A stretch of 40,984 nucleotides of DNA from Idiomarinaceae bacterium. Its GTDB lineage: Bacteria; Pseudomonadota; Gammaproteobacteria; Enterobacterales; Alteromonadaceae. The notes under the pieces were generated by a model, which was not told the DNA's origin, ran no database searches, and worked only from the letters and a program-made list of their open reading frames with translations. The first letter of the stretch is position 1. Every line of letters begins with the position of its first letter. This document shows positions 30,450-39,052 of the stretch, piece by piece. A program made the position numbers and the translations under genes. The DNA lies in NCBI GenBank assembly GCA_002685255.1, contig NYWU01000013.1, positions 1-40,984 of the forward strand. Direction: 5' to 3'.

Positions 30450-30982
30450 GCAATGAAAAAGAGCAACAGTTAGAAACACTTATTGCGCGGCACCGTGAGA
30501 CTCCTGAAGCAATAGAGCCGAGAGATGATTTATGGCAGCGCATTGAACAGCGCTTGGAGCCGCAACCAACTGAGCGTCGGGAGGAAGGCTCGCGTACCTG
30601 GTGGGCCGCAGGCGGTGGCGCGCTCGCGGCCAGTCTGTTGGCGGTAGCTGTTTTTGTTGGTTACCAAGGCGCTCAGCCAGGAGGGGATATCAGCAATAAT
30701 GAGTCACCTTATTACGCGGCGGCGGCGCAGATGATCAGCACCCAAGCGCAACAGGTTTCCGCACTGCAAAGTGGTTACAAACTGGCCGGCATTGAGCAGA
30801 GTGATGAGGAATTAACTACACAGCTACAGCAGCTAGCCAAAGCGAGACAGTCGGTACTAGAAGCGTTAGCGTCTGGTCCTGGTAATGCACAGCAGCTGGA
30901 GTTATTGCGTTGGATTAACGAACAAGAACTGGCGTTGTTAGAGCAAAGCTATCAACAAAAACCAGTATTGAAACAAATTTAA
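30446..30982 (+). CDS. Putative membrane anti-sigma factor
   Basis: 178-aa protein with a cytoplasmic N-terminus (~55 residues, charged), one transmembrane helix (~55-75, WWAAGGGALAASLLAVAVFVG) and a periplasmic helical C-terminal part (~80-178, Gln/Ala/Leu-rich, probably coiled coil). The start at 30446 is chosen because it overlaps the sigma stop and has CAGGAG 5 nt upstream. It lacks the HxxxCxxC zinc motif, so it is not a ZAS-type anti-sigma. Function is inferred from topology and operon position, not sequence identity. Confidence 0.75.
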   Translation: MSNEKEQQLETLIARHRETPEAIEPRDDLWQRIEQRLEPQPTERREEGSRTWWAAGGGALAASLLAVAVFVGYQGAQPGGDISNNESPYYAAAAQMISTQAQQVSALQSGYKLAGIEQSDEELTTQLQQLAKARQSVLEALASGPGNAQQLELLRWINEQELALLEQSYQQKPVLKQI

Positions 30983-31005
30983 GCTTGGTAAACGAGGAGA
31001 TTACT

Positions 31006-31959
31006 ATGAAATTTTTAACTGCATTATTGATGGGTGCTGTTGCGCTATCAACGGTGAATGCTGTTGCACAAGAGCGTGTCGATGAAAAAATGGACGTGCC
31101 GAAGGGTACTGAAGTATTTGTTGATAATGAACGCGGGTCAATTGAGGTGATGGCGAGCGATGACAACGTCGTTCATGTTACGGGCACACTCGACAAACGG
31201 ACTGAGCAATTTATTTTTGAACTCCGTGGCTCAACGTTGCACGTGCAAGTTAAAACTCCTGAGCAAAACGGATGGTTTGACGATGATGATGGCTCGAAAT
31301 TAACTATTTACATGCCGAAAACCAGTCACCTTGATGTAAAGGGTGTTTCGATGGATTTCGAAGCGTTTGACTTGGAAGCCGGCGTAGAGGCTAACTTAGT
31401 CAGTGGCGATGTCAAAGTCGAGAATATTAAGGGCGGTGTCGAGGTGAGTACCGTAAGTGGTGATATCGATGCGCGTGCAATCGCAGGCTTGGTGCGTTTA
31501 GAAAGCGTGAGTGGCGATATCAACGATAAGGATAGTGCCGCTAAAGTTGCGCATTATCAAGCGGTCAGTGGTGATATTAAAGTTCGGGCTGACCAGCTTG
31601 AGGAATTTTATTTGCAGAACGTATCGGGGGACGTCAGTGGTGAGTTGCCGAAGCTTAAAAAGGCTAACTTAAAGAACGTCAGTGGTGATATTCATATTTC
31701 GCTGAATTTGGCAAATAACGGTGAGTTAAAGGCCTCATCAGTGAGCGGTGATATGGAGTTCATCTTCGCGTCAACGCCCGATGCAAGTTTTGATATCTCG
31801 ACCAATGCCGGAGGAGATATTGTTAACCGTCTGACTAATGATAAGCCTACAGAGTCACGCTGGGGGACCTCATCAGAGTTAACCTTTGAAGTCGGAGCGG
31901 GGAGTGCTCGCGTTGGAATAACAACGGTTTCAGGAACTGTCGAAATCCGTCGCGATTAA
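31006..31959 (+). CDS. Secreted DUF4097-type beta-helix repeat protein
   Basis: 317 aa. The start at 31006 is chosen because GAGGAG lies just upstream and the Met opens a proper signal peptide (MKFLTALLMGAVALSTVNAVAQ, cleavage near VAQ). The mature protein has seven VSGD units (VSGDV, VSGDI, VSGDM) spaced about 17-25 residues between residues ~120 and 255, the mark of the DUF4097 right-handed beta-helix/adhesin-like fold. No catalytic motif is seen. It is the third gene of the sigma/anti-sigma operon and is presumably a regulated output or part of the sensing apparatus at the envelope. Exact role unknown. Confidence 0.82.
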   Translation: MKFLTALLMGAVALSTVNAVAQERVDEKMDVPKGTEVFVDNERGSIEVMASDDNVVHVTGTLDKRTEQFIFELRGSTLHVQVKTPEQNGWFDDDDGSKLTIYMPKTSHLDVKGVSMDFEAFDLEAGVEANLVSGDVKVENIKGGVEVSTVSGDIDARAIAGLVRLESVSGDINDKDSAAKVAHYQAVSGDIKVRADQLEEFYLQNVSGDVSGELPKLKKANLKNVSGDIHISLNLANNGELKASSVSGDMEFIFASTPDASFDISTNAGGDIVNRLTNDKPTESRWGTSSELTFEVGAGSARVGITTVSGTVEIRRD

Positions 31960-32002
31960 CGATATAGTAGCCACCATTAGGGAGTGTTCAGAGACCTCAA
32001 CA

Positions 32003-33397
32003 ATGGCCGAAAAAAATAAGCAAAGAGATAAGTCGATTGAGGCGCTGCGTTCAGCGCCTCATTCGATCGAAGCCGAACAATCTGTGTTAGGTGGTTTGAT
32101 GCTAGATAATGACGCTTGGGATAAAGTGTCTGGGCTCATTATCGCACAAGATTTTTATCACCGAGCGCATCGCCTGATTTTTACTGCAATGCAGTCTCTC
32201 GCCGATAGCAGTCAACCAATGGATTTAGTGACTGTTTCTGAGGAGTTAGAGGCGAACACTGAGCTCGATGCCGTGGGTGGTTTTGCGTACCTAGGTGAAA
32301 TCTCGAAGAATACACCGAGTGCGGCCAATATTGTCGCTTATGCCAACATTGTGCGAGAGCGTGCGGTGCTCAGGGAAATGATTGCCGCAGCCAATGACAT
32401 CGCAGAATCAGGCTATGACACTCAAGGCCGAACCAGCCAACAGCTCCTTGATGAAGCAGAGAGTAAAGTATTCCGTATTGCTGAAAAGCGCACCAGCGCG
32501 ACCGAGGGGCCAAAAGGTGTCAGCGATATATTGGCCAAAACGATTGAGAAAATTGAGACGCTCAGCAACATCAAAAACCATAATGGTGTCACCGGGACTT
32601 CAACGGGGTTTCACGATTTAGATCAGATGACAGCGGGTTTACAGCCTTCCGATCTGATTATCGTAGCCGCTCGGCCATCCATGGGTAAAACCACCTTTGC
32701 GATGAACCTGGCTGAAAATGTGGCGATGAATGAAGAAAAGCCTGTGCTGGTGTTCAGCTTAGAAATGCCATCTGAACAAATTATGATGCGTATGTTGGCT
32801 TCACTGAGTCGCGTAGACCAAAACCGCGTTAGAACAGGACGTTTGGAAGATGACGATTGGGCTCGGATCGCATCGGTAATGAATATTCTGAACGATAAAA
32901 ACAATCTTTATATTGATGATTCATCTGGCTTAACACCGACCGAAGTGCGCTCACGGGCACGTCGTGTTGCACGTGACCATGGTGGTTTATCGATGATCAT
33001 GGTTGACTACCTGCAGTTGATGACTGTACCCGGGATGTCAGAAAACAGGACGCTAGAAATTGCGGAAATTTCTCGCTCATTAAAGTCACTGGCGAAGGAG
33101 TTAAGTGTTCCCGTTGTTGCGCTTTCGCAACTTAACCGTTCACTCGAACAACGCTCTGATAAACGTCCAGTAAACTCGGATTTGCGAGAATCAGGCTCGA
33201 TTGAGCAGGATGCCGACGTCATTATGTTTATTTATCGTGATGAAGTTTATCACCCTGATAGCGCAGAAAAGGGCTTGGCTGAGATTATCATTGGTAAGCA
33301 GCGGAATGGACCAATAGGTAAGGTTGAACTTAAATTCCACGGGCATCTATCAAGATTCGATAATTTTGCACGTGCAACTGACGATGAACGCTACTAG
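32003..33397 (+). CDS. dnaB: Replicative DNA helicase
   Basis: Hexameric 5'-3' helicase that leads the replication fork. 464 aa (E. coli 471). N-terminal domain ~20-120 (PHSIEAEQSVLGGLMLDNDAWD), linker helix, then RecA-like ATPase with Walker A RPSMGKTT at 224-231, Walker B LSMIMVDYLQLM, and the DLRESGSIEQDADVIMFIYRDE block. No intein. It has its own 43-nt upstream gap. In E. coli alr follows dnaB; here a convergent cheX does. Confidence 0.97.
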   Translation: MAEKNKQRDKSIEALRSAPHSIEAEQSVLGGLMLDNDAWDKVSGLIIAQDFYHRAHRLIFTAMQSLADSSQPMDLVTVSEELEANTELDAVGGFAYLGEISKNTPSAANIVAYANIVRERAVLREMIAAANDIAESGYDTQGRTSQQLLDEAESKVFRIAEKRTSATEGPKGVSDILAKTIEKIETLSNIKNHNGVTGTSTGFHDLDQMTAGLQPSDLIIVAARPSMGKTTFAMNLAENVAMNEEKPVLVFSLEMPSEQIMMRMLASLSRVDQNRVRTGRLEDDDWARIASVMNILNDKNNLYIDDSSGLTPTEVRSRARRVARDHGGLSMIMVDYLQLMTVPGMSENRTLEIAEISRSLKSLAKELSVPVVALSQLNRSLEQRSDKRPVNSDLRESGSIEQDADVIMFIYRDEVYHPDSAEKGLAEIIIGKQRNGPIGKVELKFHGHLSRFDNFARATDDERY

Positions 33398-33405
33398 ATG
33401 GGAAG

Positions 33406-33433
33406 TGAGAGCTTAGTAAGAACTAGGCTCTCA
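33406..33433. terminator. 12-bp hairpin between dnaB and cheX
   Basis: Arm 33406-33417 (TGAGAGCTTAGT) pairs with 33422-33433 (ACTAGGCTCTCA), with one G-T pair and a 4-nt loop. It overlaps the 3' end of cheX and has no long U-run. A bidirectional terminator is the most likely role. Confidence 0.5.
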
Positions 33434-33896
33434 GCTTATCAAAGCAAATTTCGATGTAGGCCTTACCTGCCACATGGTTGAAAGGCATAATGAGCTTAGC
33501 GCCTTCCGATTTGTGAGAGATAGTATGATCTCTGCCAGACACAACAATAGGTGTGGCCATATCAAAGTCAAACCCACGTTCAGCAAGCTCTTTTTTAGCT
33601 CCACCTGTGACCATATTGGTAATTTCGCCAACCATGTCACAGACTTCTTCATCCACTGAATCGGGTAATTCTCCAAGCATTTTGTGCATGATTTCACATG
33701 CCAAATTCTCTTCGAAGGATATCGAGAATGAGCCTTTAACCTGAGGTCCCACCATACCGATTATGCCAGAGACGTCGCCCCGCGCATATTCATCCTTTTT
33801 GATTTGAGGCTTGCCTGGTTTGAGCTCCATCTGAGCCATCATCGAAAGCACGTTTTGGAGCGCATTCAAAAATGGATTCACGAACTCTGCGTCCAT
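33423..33896 (-). CDS. CheX-type chemotaxis phosphatase
   Basis: 157-aa CheC/CheX-family protein. The phosphatase motif ExxxxN-type helix is visible as VGEITNMVTGGAKKEL, with Glu91 and Asn94 in the positions of Glu96/Asn99 of Thermotoga CheX. Only one such helix is present, as in CheX, against two in CheC. Substrate is expected to be a phosphorylated CheY-like receiver. AAAAGG lies 9 nt before the ATG. It follows the DUF6702 gene by 13 nt on the same strand. No chemotaxis genes lie nearby, so it may serve another phosphorelay. Confidence 0.85.
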   Translation of the reverse strand: MDAEFVNPFLNALQNVLSMMAQMELKPGKPQIKKDEYARGDVSGIIGMVGPQVKGSFSISFEENLACEIMHKMLGELPDSVDEEVCDMVGEITNMVTGGAKKELAERGFDFDMATPIVVSGRDHTISHKSEGAKLIMPFNHVAGKAYIEICFDKLRA

Positions 33897-33909
33897 AAAT
33901 AATTACCTT

Positions 33910-34431
33910 TTATTCACCGCAATTAATTTCTTTTGTATCACGTTGCTCGTTGAGTGTAACGCCACGCGTTAATTCGTCACTTTTCACATTAACGGTGTTA
34001 ACTTGAGCAGGGTACGTCGAAAGCATAACACGGTTTGTTATTTTCCAATTACAAAAATCCGTTTTTGTGTGTGATTTTTCTTGATAGATCCACAGGTTTT
34101 GAAAATCGGCTTCGAGTCCAACCCAGTCAAGATTAATGGCGCGACCCGAAATATCATTCATCGAGAATTTAGCTTGTATCCACTCTTTGACTCGCTGGTC
34201 AGCATCAGGCTGGTCAATTCTAAAAGGTTCATCGTAAAAACGGCCAATGGCGAGTTCGACGTCGTGTAGTGTGTATTGATGTACAACTTCAATATTGCCG
34301 GTGTGAGCGTTCCAACTAACATCGGTTAAGCCAAAAAAATATTTGTGCGCTGCTACCGGGGGTAGCAGCGCACACGAGGCGATTAAACCGATAATAGAAC
34401 GCGAAATATTACTCTTCAGCGTTTTTATCAT
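33910..34431 (-). CDS. DUF6702-like secreted protein
   Basis: 173 aa with a signal peptide (hydrophobic ~12-24, cleavage near VAA-HKY). The mature start HKYFFGLTDVSWNAHTGNIEVVHQYTLHD is the DUF6702 pattern as I remember it (His-Lys-aromatic, then an immunoglobulin-like strand pattern). Function unknown. The start codon lies 23 nt inside the end of the upstream M1 peptidase gene, so translation is coupled and the two proteins probably act together in the periplasm. Confidence 0.65.
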   Translation of the reverse strand: MIKTLKSNISRSIIGLIASCALLPPVAAHKYFFGLTDVSWNAHTGNIEVVHQYTLHDVELAIGRFYDEPFRIDQPDADQRVKEWIQAKFSMNDISGRAINLDWVGLEADFQNLWIYQEKSHTKTDFCNWKITNRVMLSTYPAQVNTVNVKSDELTRGVTLNEQRDTKEINCGE

Positions 34432-36754
34432 CCGTGTCTAATTCCTCATTATAGCGCTCCATCATGCTGTCATCGCCGTGATCGCGCTTATATAGTTCAA
34501 TGCGTGAAGGGACAGCACGTGCAGGCCAATAGTTATTTGAAGTATCGGTATCTGCTGTTTCCCAATAAGGGTCTACCACTATCTGATCGATCTTCTTGTC
34601 ACGAATCAGCAGTTTACTTACGTGCTCAGGTGAACGACGCCAGATCTCTGCAGGAATACGTACGTGCTCTTTAGTGCCATCAGCGAAATGAAGATCTAAC
34701 AAAATAGGCATGACCAAGCCGCCTTTGTTACTAAAGTCGAGTACATAGAAATTTTTGCCATTTTTCAGCATCTGTTTCTGTTCGTCATCCAAACCGTCGA
34801 GTAACTGCTTGTACTCATTACGGTCAGCGTTGGTGACAGTGTACTCGTCGTTCTCGTTATAGAAGTCACGAAGGTGTTCTTGCTGAGCAATCTTCTTAAC
34901 CATATCTTCGTTGCGAATCGCAGTGATAGATTTTGGATCTTGCTGGTCAACTTGTTTCTTCCAAGCCTTTTCGACTTCTGGATCTTGAGTATTGACGGTT
35001 AGCAGGTTTACTTTGTCGAGCGAGATATCTACGTGGTCAGTGGTGTAGAACCAGCCACGAATAAACCAATCGAGGTCGACGCCTGAAGCATCTTCCAAGG
35101 TGCGGAAGAAATCTTCTGGGGTAGGACGTTTGAATTTCCAGCGACGTGAATACTCACGGAATGCAAAGTCAAACAATTCACGACCAACAATCGTTTCACG
35201 CAAGATATTAAGCGCAGTAGCTGGCTTACCATACGCATTATTGCCGAACTGCAGAATCGATTCTGAGTTGGTCATAATTGGCATTTGATTCTGGCTCGCC
35301 ATGTAACCTGTAATATTACGTGCTTCGCCGCGCCATGAAGGGTAATCATCTTCCCAAGCTTGTTCAGCGAGGAATTGCAAATAGGTGTTTAAACCTTCAT
35401 CCATCCATGTCCACTGACGCTCGTCAGAGTTAACGATCATTGGGAAGTAAGAGTGACCGATTTCGTGGATGATGACCGAGATTAACCCGTATTTAGTACG
35501 TTTTGAGTAGTACTTTTCGCCACTATCTTCGTCAACGTATGGACGTGGACCATTAAAGGTAAGCATGGGATATTCCATACCACCAACGGGACCATTGACC
35601 GAAATAGCGACAGGGTATGGGTAAGCGAAACTGTATTTATTATAGTGTTCAATTGTGTGAATAATTGAAGCTGTCGAGTACCGCTCCCAAAGAGGATTAC
35701 CTTCTTCAGGGTAGTAAGACATGGCTAAAACATCGCTTTCGCCGTTATCAAACCCTTGGGCGTCCCAGATAAATTTACGTGATGAAGCCCACGCAAAATC
35801 ACGAACATTGTCGGCTTTGAAAACCCACGTTTTGGTTTCAGAAGTGCCTTCTTTTTCGTTCTCAAGCGCTTCTTCTTGAGTGACGATCTTAACTGGCTTA
35901 TCCGCTGTTTCAGCTTCTTCTAAACGCTCTTGTTGTTCGTCGGTTAGCACGTCATCTGGGTTTTGCAACGTACCTGTAGCTGCAACGATATGGTCTGCCG
36001 GTACGGTGATTGCAACCTCATAGTTACCAAATTCTAAGGTGAACTCGCCGCGTCCCATAAACTGCTTGTTTTGCCAGCCTTCAGCATCGTAGTACGCTGC
36101 TACACGAGGGAACCACTGTGCCATTTCGTACAGGTAGTTACCATCATCCTCGAAGTACTCGTAGCCACCACGGCCGCCAAGTACATCGGCTTCGATGATA
36201 TTGAATTTCCAGCCAATGTTAAATTCAATCGATTCACCTGACTTAAGCGGCTTATCTAAATCGATACGCATCATGGTGTCGTTAATGATGTAATCCATTT
36301 GCTCGCCACGCGGATCGGATACATCAGTGATAGTATAGCCCGCTGGAAACTCTTCTTGAGTCATCATCGTTTCCATTTGGCTAAAGCTGACTTTCTTCAT
36401 GCGCTCTGCGCTGGAAGCTGAAGCTTGCGGACCGATAGAGTCTTTCTTAAATCGGTTCTGGTCCAGCTGTACCCAAATGTAACGTAATGTATCGGGTGAG
36501 TTATTGGTGTAGGTAATCGTGCTACGGGCATTGATGCTTTGATTTTCGTCATTCAAAGTGACCTGAATGTCGTAATCAGCTTGTTGTTGCCAATAACCGT
36601 GGCCGGGGGCACCTGAGGCGGTTCTATAAATGTTAGGAGAACGGTATTTGTCGTCATTCAACTGGCGAAACTTGTCGTCGAACGCTTGCGCGTTGATGGC
36701 CTGAGAGACCGTCATGCTCGCGACAGCTACACCAAGGAGGTGAGTTAACTTCAT
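34409..36754 (-). CDS. M1-family (gluzincin) metallopeptidase, secreted
   Basis: 781-aa secreted zinc peptidase. Signal peptide 1-24 (ends INAQA). An M1-like N-terminal beta domain (~55-260), the exopeptidase substrate motif GGMEY at 391-395, zinc-binding HEIGH at 430-434 and the third ligand Glu453 in WTWMDEGLNTY, 19 residues after the motif. A large C-terminal part follows (~560-781), ending in an acidic tail. An acidic, Glu-rich insert (~265-305) is unusual. Aminopeptidase activity in the periplasm is expected by family. Similar proteins are common in Bacteroidetes and marine gammaproteobacteria. First gene of a minus-strand operon with the DUF6702 gene and cheX. Confidence 0.9.
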   Translation of the reverse strand: MKLTHLLGVAVASMTVSQAINAQAFDDKFRQLNDDKYRSPNIYRTASGAPGHGYWQQQADYDIQVTLNDENQSINARSTITYTNNSPDTLRYIWVQLDQNRFKKDSIGPQASASSAERMKKVSFSQMETMMTQEEFPAGYTITDVSDPRGEQMDYIINDTMMRIDLDKPLKSGESIEFNIGWKFNIIEADVLGGRGGYEYFEDDGNYLYEMAQWFPRVAAYYDAEGWQNKQFMGRGEFTLEFGNYEVAITVPADHIVAATGTLQNPDDVLTDEQQERLEEAETADKPVKIVTQEEALENEKEGTSETKTWVFKADNVRDFAWASSRKFIWDAQGFDNGESDVLAMSYYPEEGNPLWERYSTASIIHTIEHYNKYSFAYPYPVAISVNGPVGGMEYPMLTFNGPRPYVDEDSGEKYYSKRTKYGLISVIIHEIGHSYFPMIVNSDERQWTWMDEGLNTYLQFLAEQAWEDDYPSWRGEARNITGYMASQNQMPIMTNSESILQFGNNAYGKPATALNILRETIVGRELFDFAFREYSRRWKFKRPTPEDFFRTLEDASGVDLDWFIRGWFYTTDHVDISLDKVNLLTVNTQDPEVEKAWKKQVDQQDPKSITAIRNEDMVKKIAQQEHLRDFYNENDEYTVTNADRNEYKQLLDGLDDEQKQMLKNGKNFYVLDFSNKGGLVMPILLDLHFADGTKEHVRIPAEIWRRSPEHVSKLLIRDKKIDQIVVDPYWETADTDTSNNYWPARAVPSRIELYKRDHGDDSMMERYNEELDTDDKNAEE

Positions 36755-36781
36755 TGGTATTTCCTGTTGTTATAGTAAGGA

Positions 36782-37222
36782 CTAATGGCATTTAGCACAT
36801 AAACCATGTGCTTCGATGGTTTGCTCTTTTACCAGGAATCCCTGATCTTCAGCCTGAGACTGTAGTTCGGAGTAAACTCCTTCAGAGTGGATTTCCTGTA
36901 CATCACCACAGCGATCACAAATTAACATTTGTACCGGATGTTGGTGCTCAAAATGCGAGCAAAGAACAAAACTATTCGATGAAGTGATCTTATGAACAAA
37001 GCCTTGCTCTTGTAGAAAGTCGAGCGCCCGATAGATTGTCGGCGGCTTTGCATTAGGAACGGAGCCTTTTAACATATCAAGGAGATCATAAGCGCCAACG
37101 GCTCCACTCTGGGCTGCCAGTATACGAAATACTTCGCGACGCGTGGATGTGAGTCTAGCGCCTCGTTGTTGGCACAGTTTTTCCGCTTTGGTAATTAAAC
37201 GCTCTGTTTCGATAGTTCCCAT
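36782..37222 (-). CDS. zur: Zinc uptake regulator Zur (Fur family)
   Basis: 146-aa Fur-family repressor. The start at 37222 is chosen over the in-frame ATG at 37237 because AAAAGG precedes it at 6-7 nt. The winged helix (~20-85) includes RLTSTRREVFRIL and AKPPTIYRALDFLQEQGFVHK, which matches E. coli Zur more closely than Fur. Structural zinc cysteines are Cys102/Cys105 (CDRCG) and Cys142/Cys145 (CAKC), with EAHGLC near the end. It represses zinc import genes when zinc is plentiful; no zinc transporter is in this window. Divergent from dusA. Confidence 0.88.
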   Translation of the reverse strand: MGTIETERLITKAEKLCQQRGARLTSTRREVFRILAAQSGAVGAYDLLDMLKGSVPNAKPPTIYRALDFLQEQGFVHKITSSNSFVLCSHFEHQHPVQMLICDRCGDVQEIHSEGVYSELQSQAEDQGFLVKEQTIEAHGLCAKCH

Positions 37223-37433
37223 ATGTGACCTTTTCATCTGCTGGCTTCGATTTTAATTAGATTTGTTCGCCAAGCAATGCTCGACCCAATAATCGTCTTC
37301 GATAAAGTGTAAATCATATCATCCTATTACGGAACTAACGTGGTGTTCTGAATAATCTAAAACGGGTATAATGATGCGTTATGTCGTGAGTCGATTATTT
37401 AGAATTACCGCCATTAAGGTTCAGGAGTTTTCG

Positions 37434-38429
37434 TTGTCAAAGCTATATCCTCATTTTGCCTCAGTCGCCCCGATGCTGGATTGGACGGATCGCCATTGTC
37501 GCTATTTTCACCGTCTATTGAGTCCGAGTACTTTGTTATATACCGACATGGTTACGACGGGAGCGATTATTTACGGGCAACAAGACTTCTTGGCTTACAA
37601 TGACGAAGAGCATCCAGTTGCATTGCAGTTAGGTGGCGCCGATCCGGGGGCAATGTCCAAGTGTGCCGCGCAAGCTCAAGCAAGGGGCTACGATGAAGTC
37701 AATATTAATGTCGGGTGTCCGTCCGACCGGGTACAAAATGGCAGCTTTGGTGCTTGCTTGATGGCGCAACCGAAATTAGTCAGTGATTGCATTAAGGCGA
37801 TGAAAGCCGAAGTAGACATTCCTGTGACGGTAAAGACTCGTCTTGGAATCGATGAGCACGACAGCGACGACTTTCTATATCAATTTTTGGATGCGTGCGT
37901 GGATGCGGGCGTCGACCAGTTAACGCTGCATGCGCGTAAGGCTTGGCTTAATGGGTTAAGTCCAAAGGAAAATCGAGAAATACCTCCTCTACAATATGAT
38001 CGGGTTTATCGCGCCAAGCAACGGTATGGTGATTTACCCATTGCGATTAATGGTGGTATTAAGACACTGTCAGAGGCTCAATCGCATCTAGCTCACGTTG
38101 ATAGCGTGATGATCGGGCGTGAGGCGTATCAGAATCCATGGATACTCACTCAACTGGAATCGTTGTATTCAACGCAGCCTTTGGTTATCGAGCGAGACAG
38201 TGTGGCGCGTCAGATGGTTCCTTATATTCAGCGACATGTTGTGGCCGGTGGTCGGGCATGGCACGTTGTTCGTCACATGTTGGGGTTATATCAAGGCCAG
38301 CCCGGGGGCAAGAAATGGCGTCAGTACCTCAGCATAAAAGGTCCTCGTGCAAATGATGCTGAAACGCTCATAGAAGGGGCACTTGAGTTTCGTCAGAATA
38401 GTGCACTGCGGCTCGCAGATATTCAGTAG
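37434..38429 (+). CDS. dusA: tRNA-dihydrouridine(20/20a) synthase
   Basis: FMN-dependent reductase forming dihydrouridine at positions 20/20a of the tRNA D-loop. From TTG at 37434 (AGGAG 6 nt upstream) the product is 331 aa, near E. coli DusA. The frame is open from an ATG at 37371, but those 21 residues do not resemble the family. SVAPMLDWTDRHCRYF, MVTTGAIIYG, catalytic Cys95 in NVGCPSDRVQNG, the HARKAWLNGLSPKENREIPPL block and MIGREAYQNPW identify DusA rather than DusB/C. A weak hairpin (GCTAA / TTAGC, 38438-38450) follows the stop. Confidence 0.94.
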   Translation: MSKLYPHFASVAPMLDWTDRHCRYFHRLLSPSTLLYTDMVTTGAIIYGQQDFLAYNDEEHPVALQLGGADPGAMSKCAAQAQARGYDEVNINVGCPSDRVQNGSFGACLMAQPKLVSDCIKAMKAEVDIPVTVKTRLGIDEHDSDDFLYQFLDACVDAGVDQLTLHARKAWLNGLSPKENREIPPLQYDRVYRAKQRYGDLPIAINGGIKTLSEAQSHLAHVDSVMIGREAYQNPWILTQLESLYSTQPLVIERDSVARQMVPYIQRHVVAGGRAWHVVRHMLGLYQGQPGGKKWRQYLSIKGPRANDAETLIEGALEFRQNSALRLADIQ

Positions 38430-38504
38430 TGATATTAGCTAAAAGTTAGCGTGTTTTGTAAAACTGTGTAATTTTTTCACCACTCCAAAAAAAGGTGCTG
38501 AGTT

Positions 38505-38544
38505 AAAGTTCTAATAAAGTTCTTTAAAAACAAATGGTTATAAT
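38505..38544 (+). promoter_or_regulatory. Direct repeats with 11-bp period upstream of a -10 box
   Basis: AAAGTTCT occurs at 38505-38512 and again at 38516-38523, an 11-bp period. A perfect TATAAT lies at 38539-38544 with no good -35 element; the second repeat occupies the -35 region. This is the arrangement used by OmpR/PhoB-type activators. The small secreted protein starts 76 nt downstream of the -10 box. The rest of this 190-nt gap is AT-rich. Confidence 0.5.
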
Positions 38545-38619
38545 TTTTTAAGAGTTGGCACAACCTTTGAAAGAGTAATAGCGACTTAATTAATACGTTA
38601 CCTTCAAAGGAGCACAACC

Positions 38620-38886
38620 ATGAAAAAATTAATCATTACTTTGTCAGCCGTTGCCGCATTGAGTTCAGTCCCTGCAATGGCTCAAGATAGTCAAGAGAGT
38701 AGCATCCGTAGCGCTCTTCAAACTGAGGTCAGTTCAATTTCTGAGTCACTGTGGCAAGCATCAAAAGATGCTGTTGTATCCACTCTCGATGAAATCACTA
38801 CTGAACTGTTTAGCGAAGAAGCCCTTGCTTCACGTGAATCACGGGATGACTCAGCTGAGTCAAACGACGACAACAAAAGCGAGTAA
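38620..38886 (+). CDS. Small secreted acidic protein, function unknown
   Basis: 88 aa. A typical Sec signal peptide (MKKLIITLSAVAALSSVPAM, cleavage after AMA near residue 21) followed by a 67-residue mature part, predicted mostly helical (~28-68) with an Asp/Glu/Ser-rich hydrophilic tail. No Cys. AAAGGAG lies about 7 nt before the ATG, so translation should be strong. I know no family for it. It has a promoter-like region with direct repeats upstream and is followed after 5 nt by a micro-ORF for a membrane peptide. Confidence 0.7.
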   Translation: MKKLIITLSAVAALSSVPAMAQDSQESSIRSALQTEVSSISESLWQASKDAVVSTLDEITTELFSEEALASRESRDDSAESNDDNKSE

Positions 38887-38891
38887 TCACC

Positions 38892-39002
38892 ATGGCGTAT
38901 ATCACTCATTGGTGGTTGGTTTGGTTAATCGCACCGGTGTTAGGCACAGTTATCATCGGTGCGGTGACCGCCGCGAGTTCATCGCTAGTGCGTCAGGGTT
39001 AA
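38892..39002 (+). CDS. Candidate 36-residue single-pass membrane peptide
   Basis: A 36-codon frame starting ATG 38892 and ending TAA 39000-39002. The product is almost entirely one hydrophobic helix (WWLVWLIAPVLGTVIIGAVTAA, in two parts WWLVWLIAPVLG and TVIIGAVTAASS) with a short polar C-terminus ending RQG. It begins 5 nt after the stop of the small secreted protein, so it could be translated by reinitiation; a separate ribosome binding site is weak (GCGAG). Its hydrophobic pattern and placement argue for a real small protein, but the short length leaves chance possible. Confidence 0.5.
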   Translation: MAYITHWWLVWLIAPVLGTVIIGAVTAASSSLVRQG

Positions 39003-39052
39003 AGTTTTGTTAATCTGCAAGTTCTCTGTTTTGGTTGTGTTAAGGAACTTGC

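Noticed and set aside
32003-33397. Intein or insertion in DnaB
   Set aside because: Walker A to the C-terminal motif runs uninterrupted at normal length.
37371-37433. DusA start at ATG 37371
   Set aside because: Extra residues are not family-like, whereas TTG 37434 has AGGAG at 6 nt.
38768-39013. 81-codon plus-strand frame overlapping the small secreted protein
   Set aside because: Out of frame with a signal-peptide gene that has a good ribosome binding site; composition is not protein-like.
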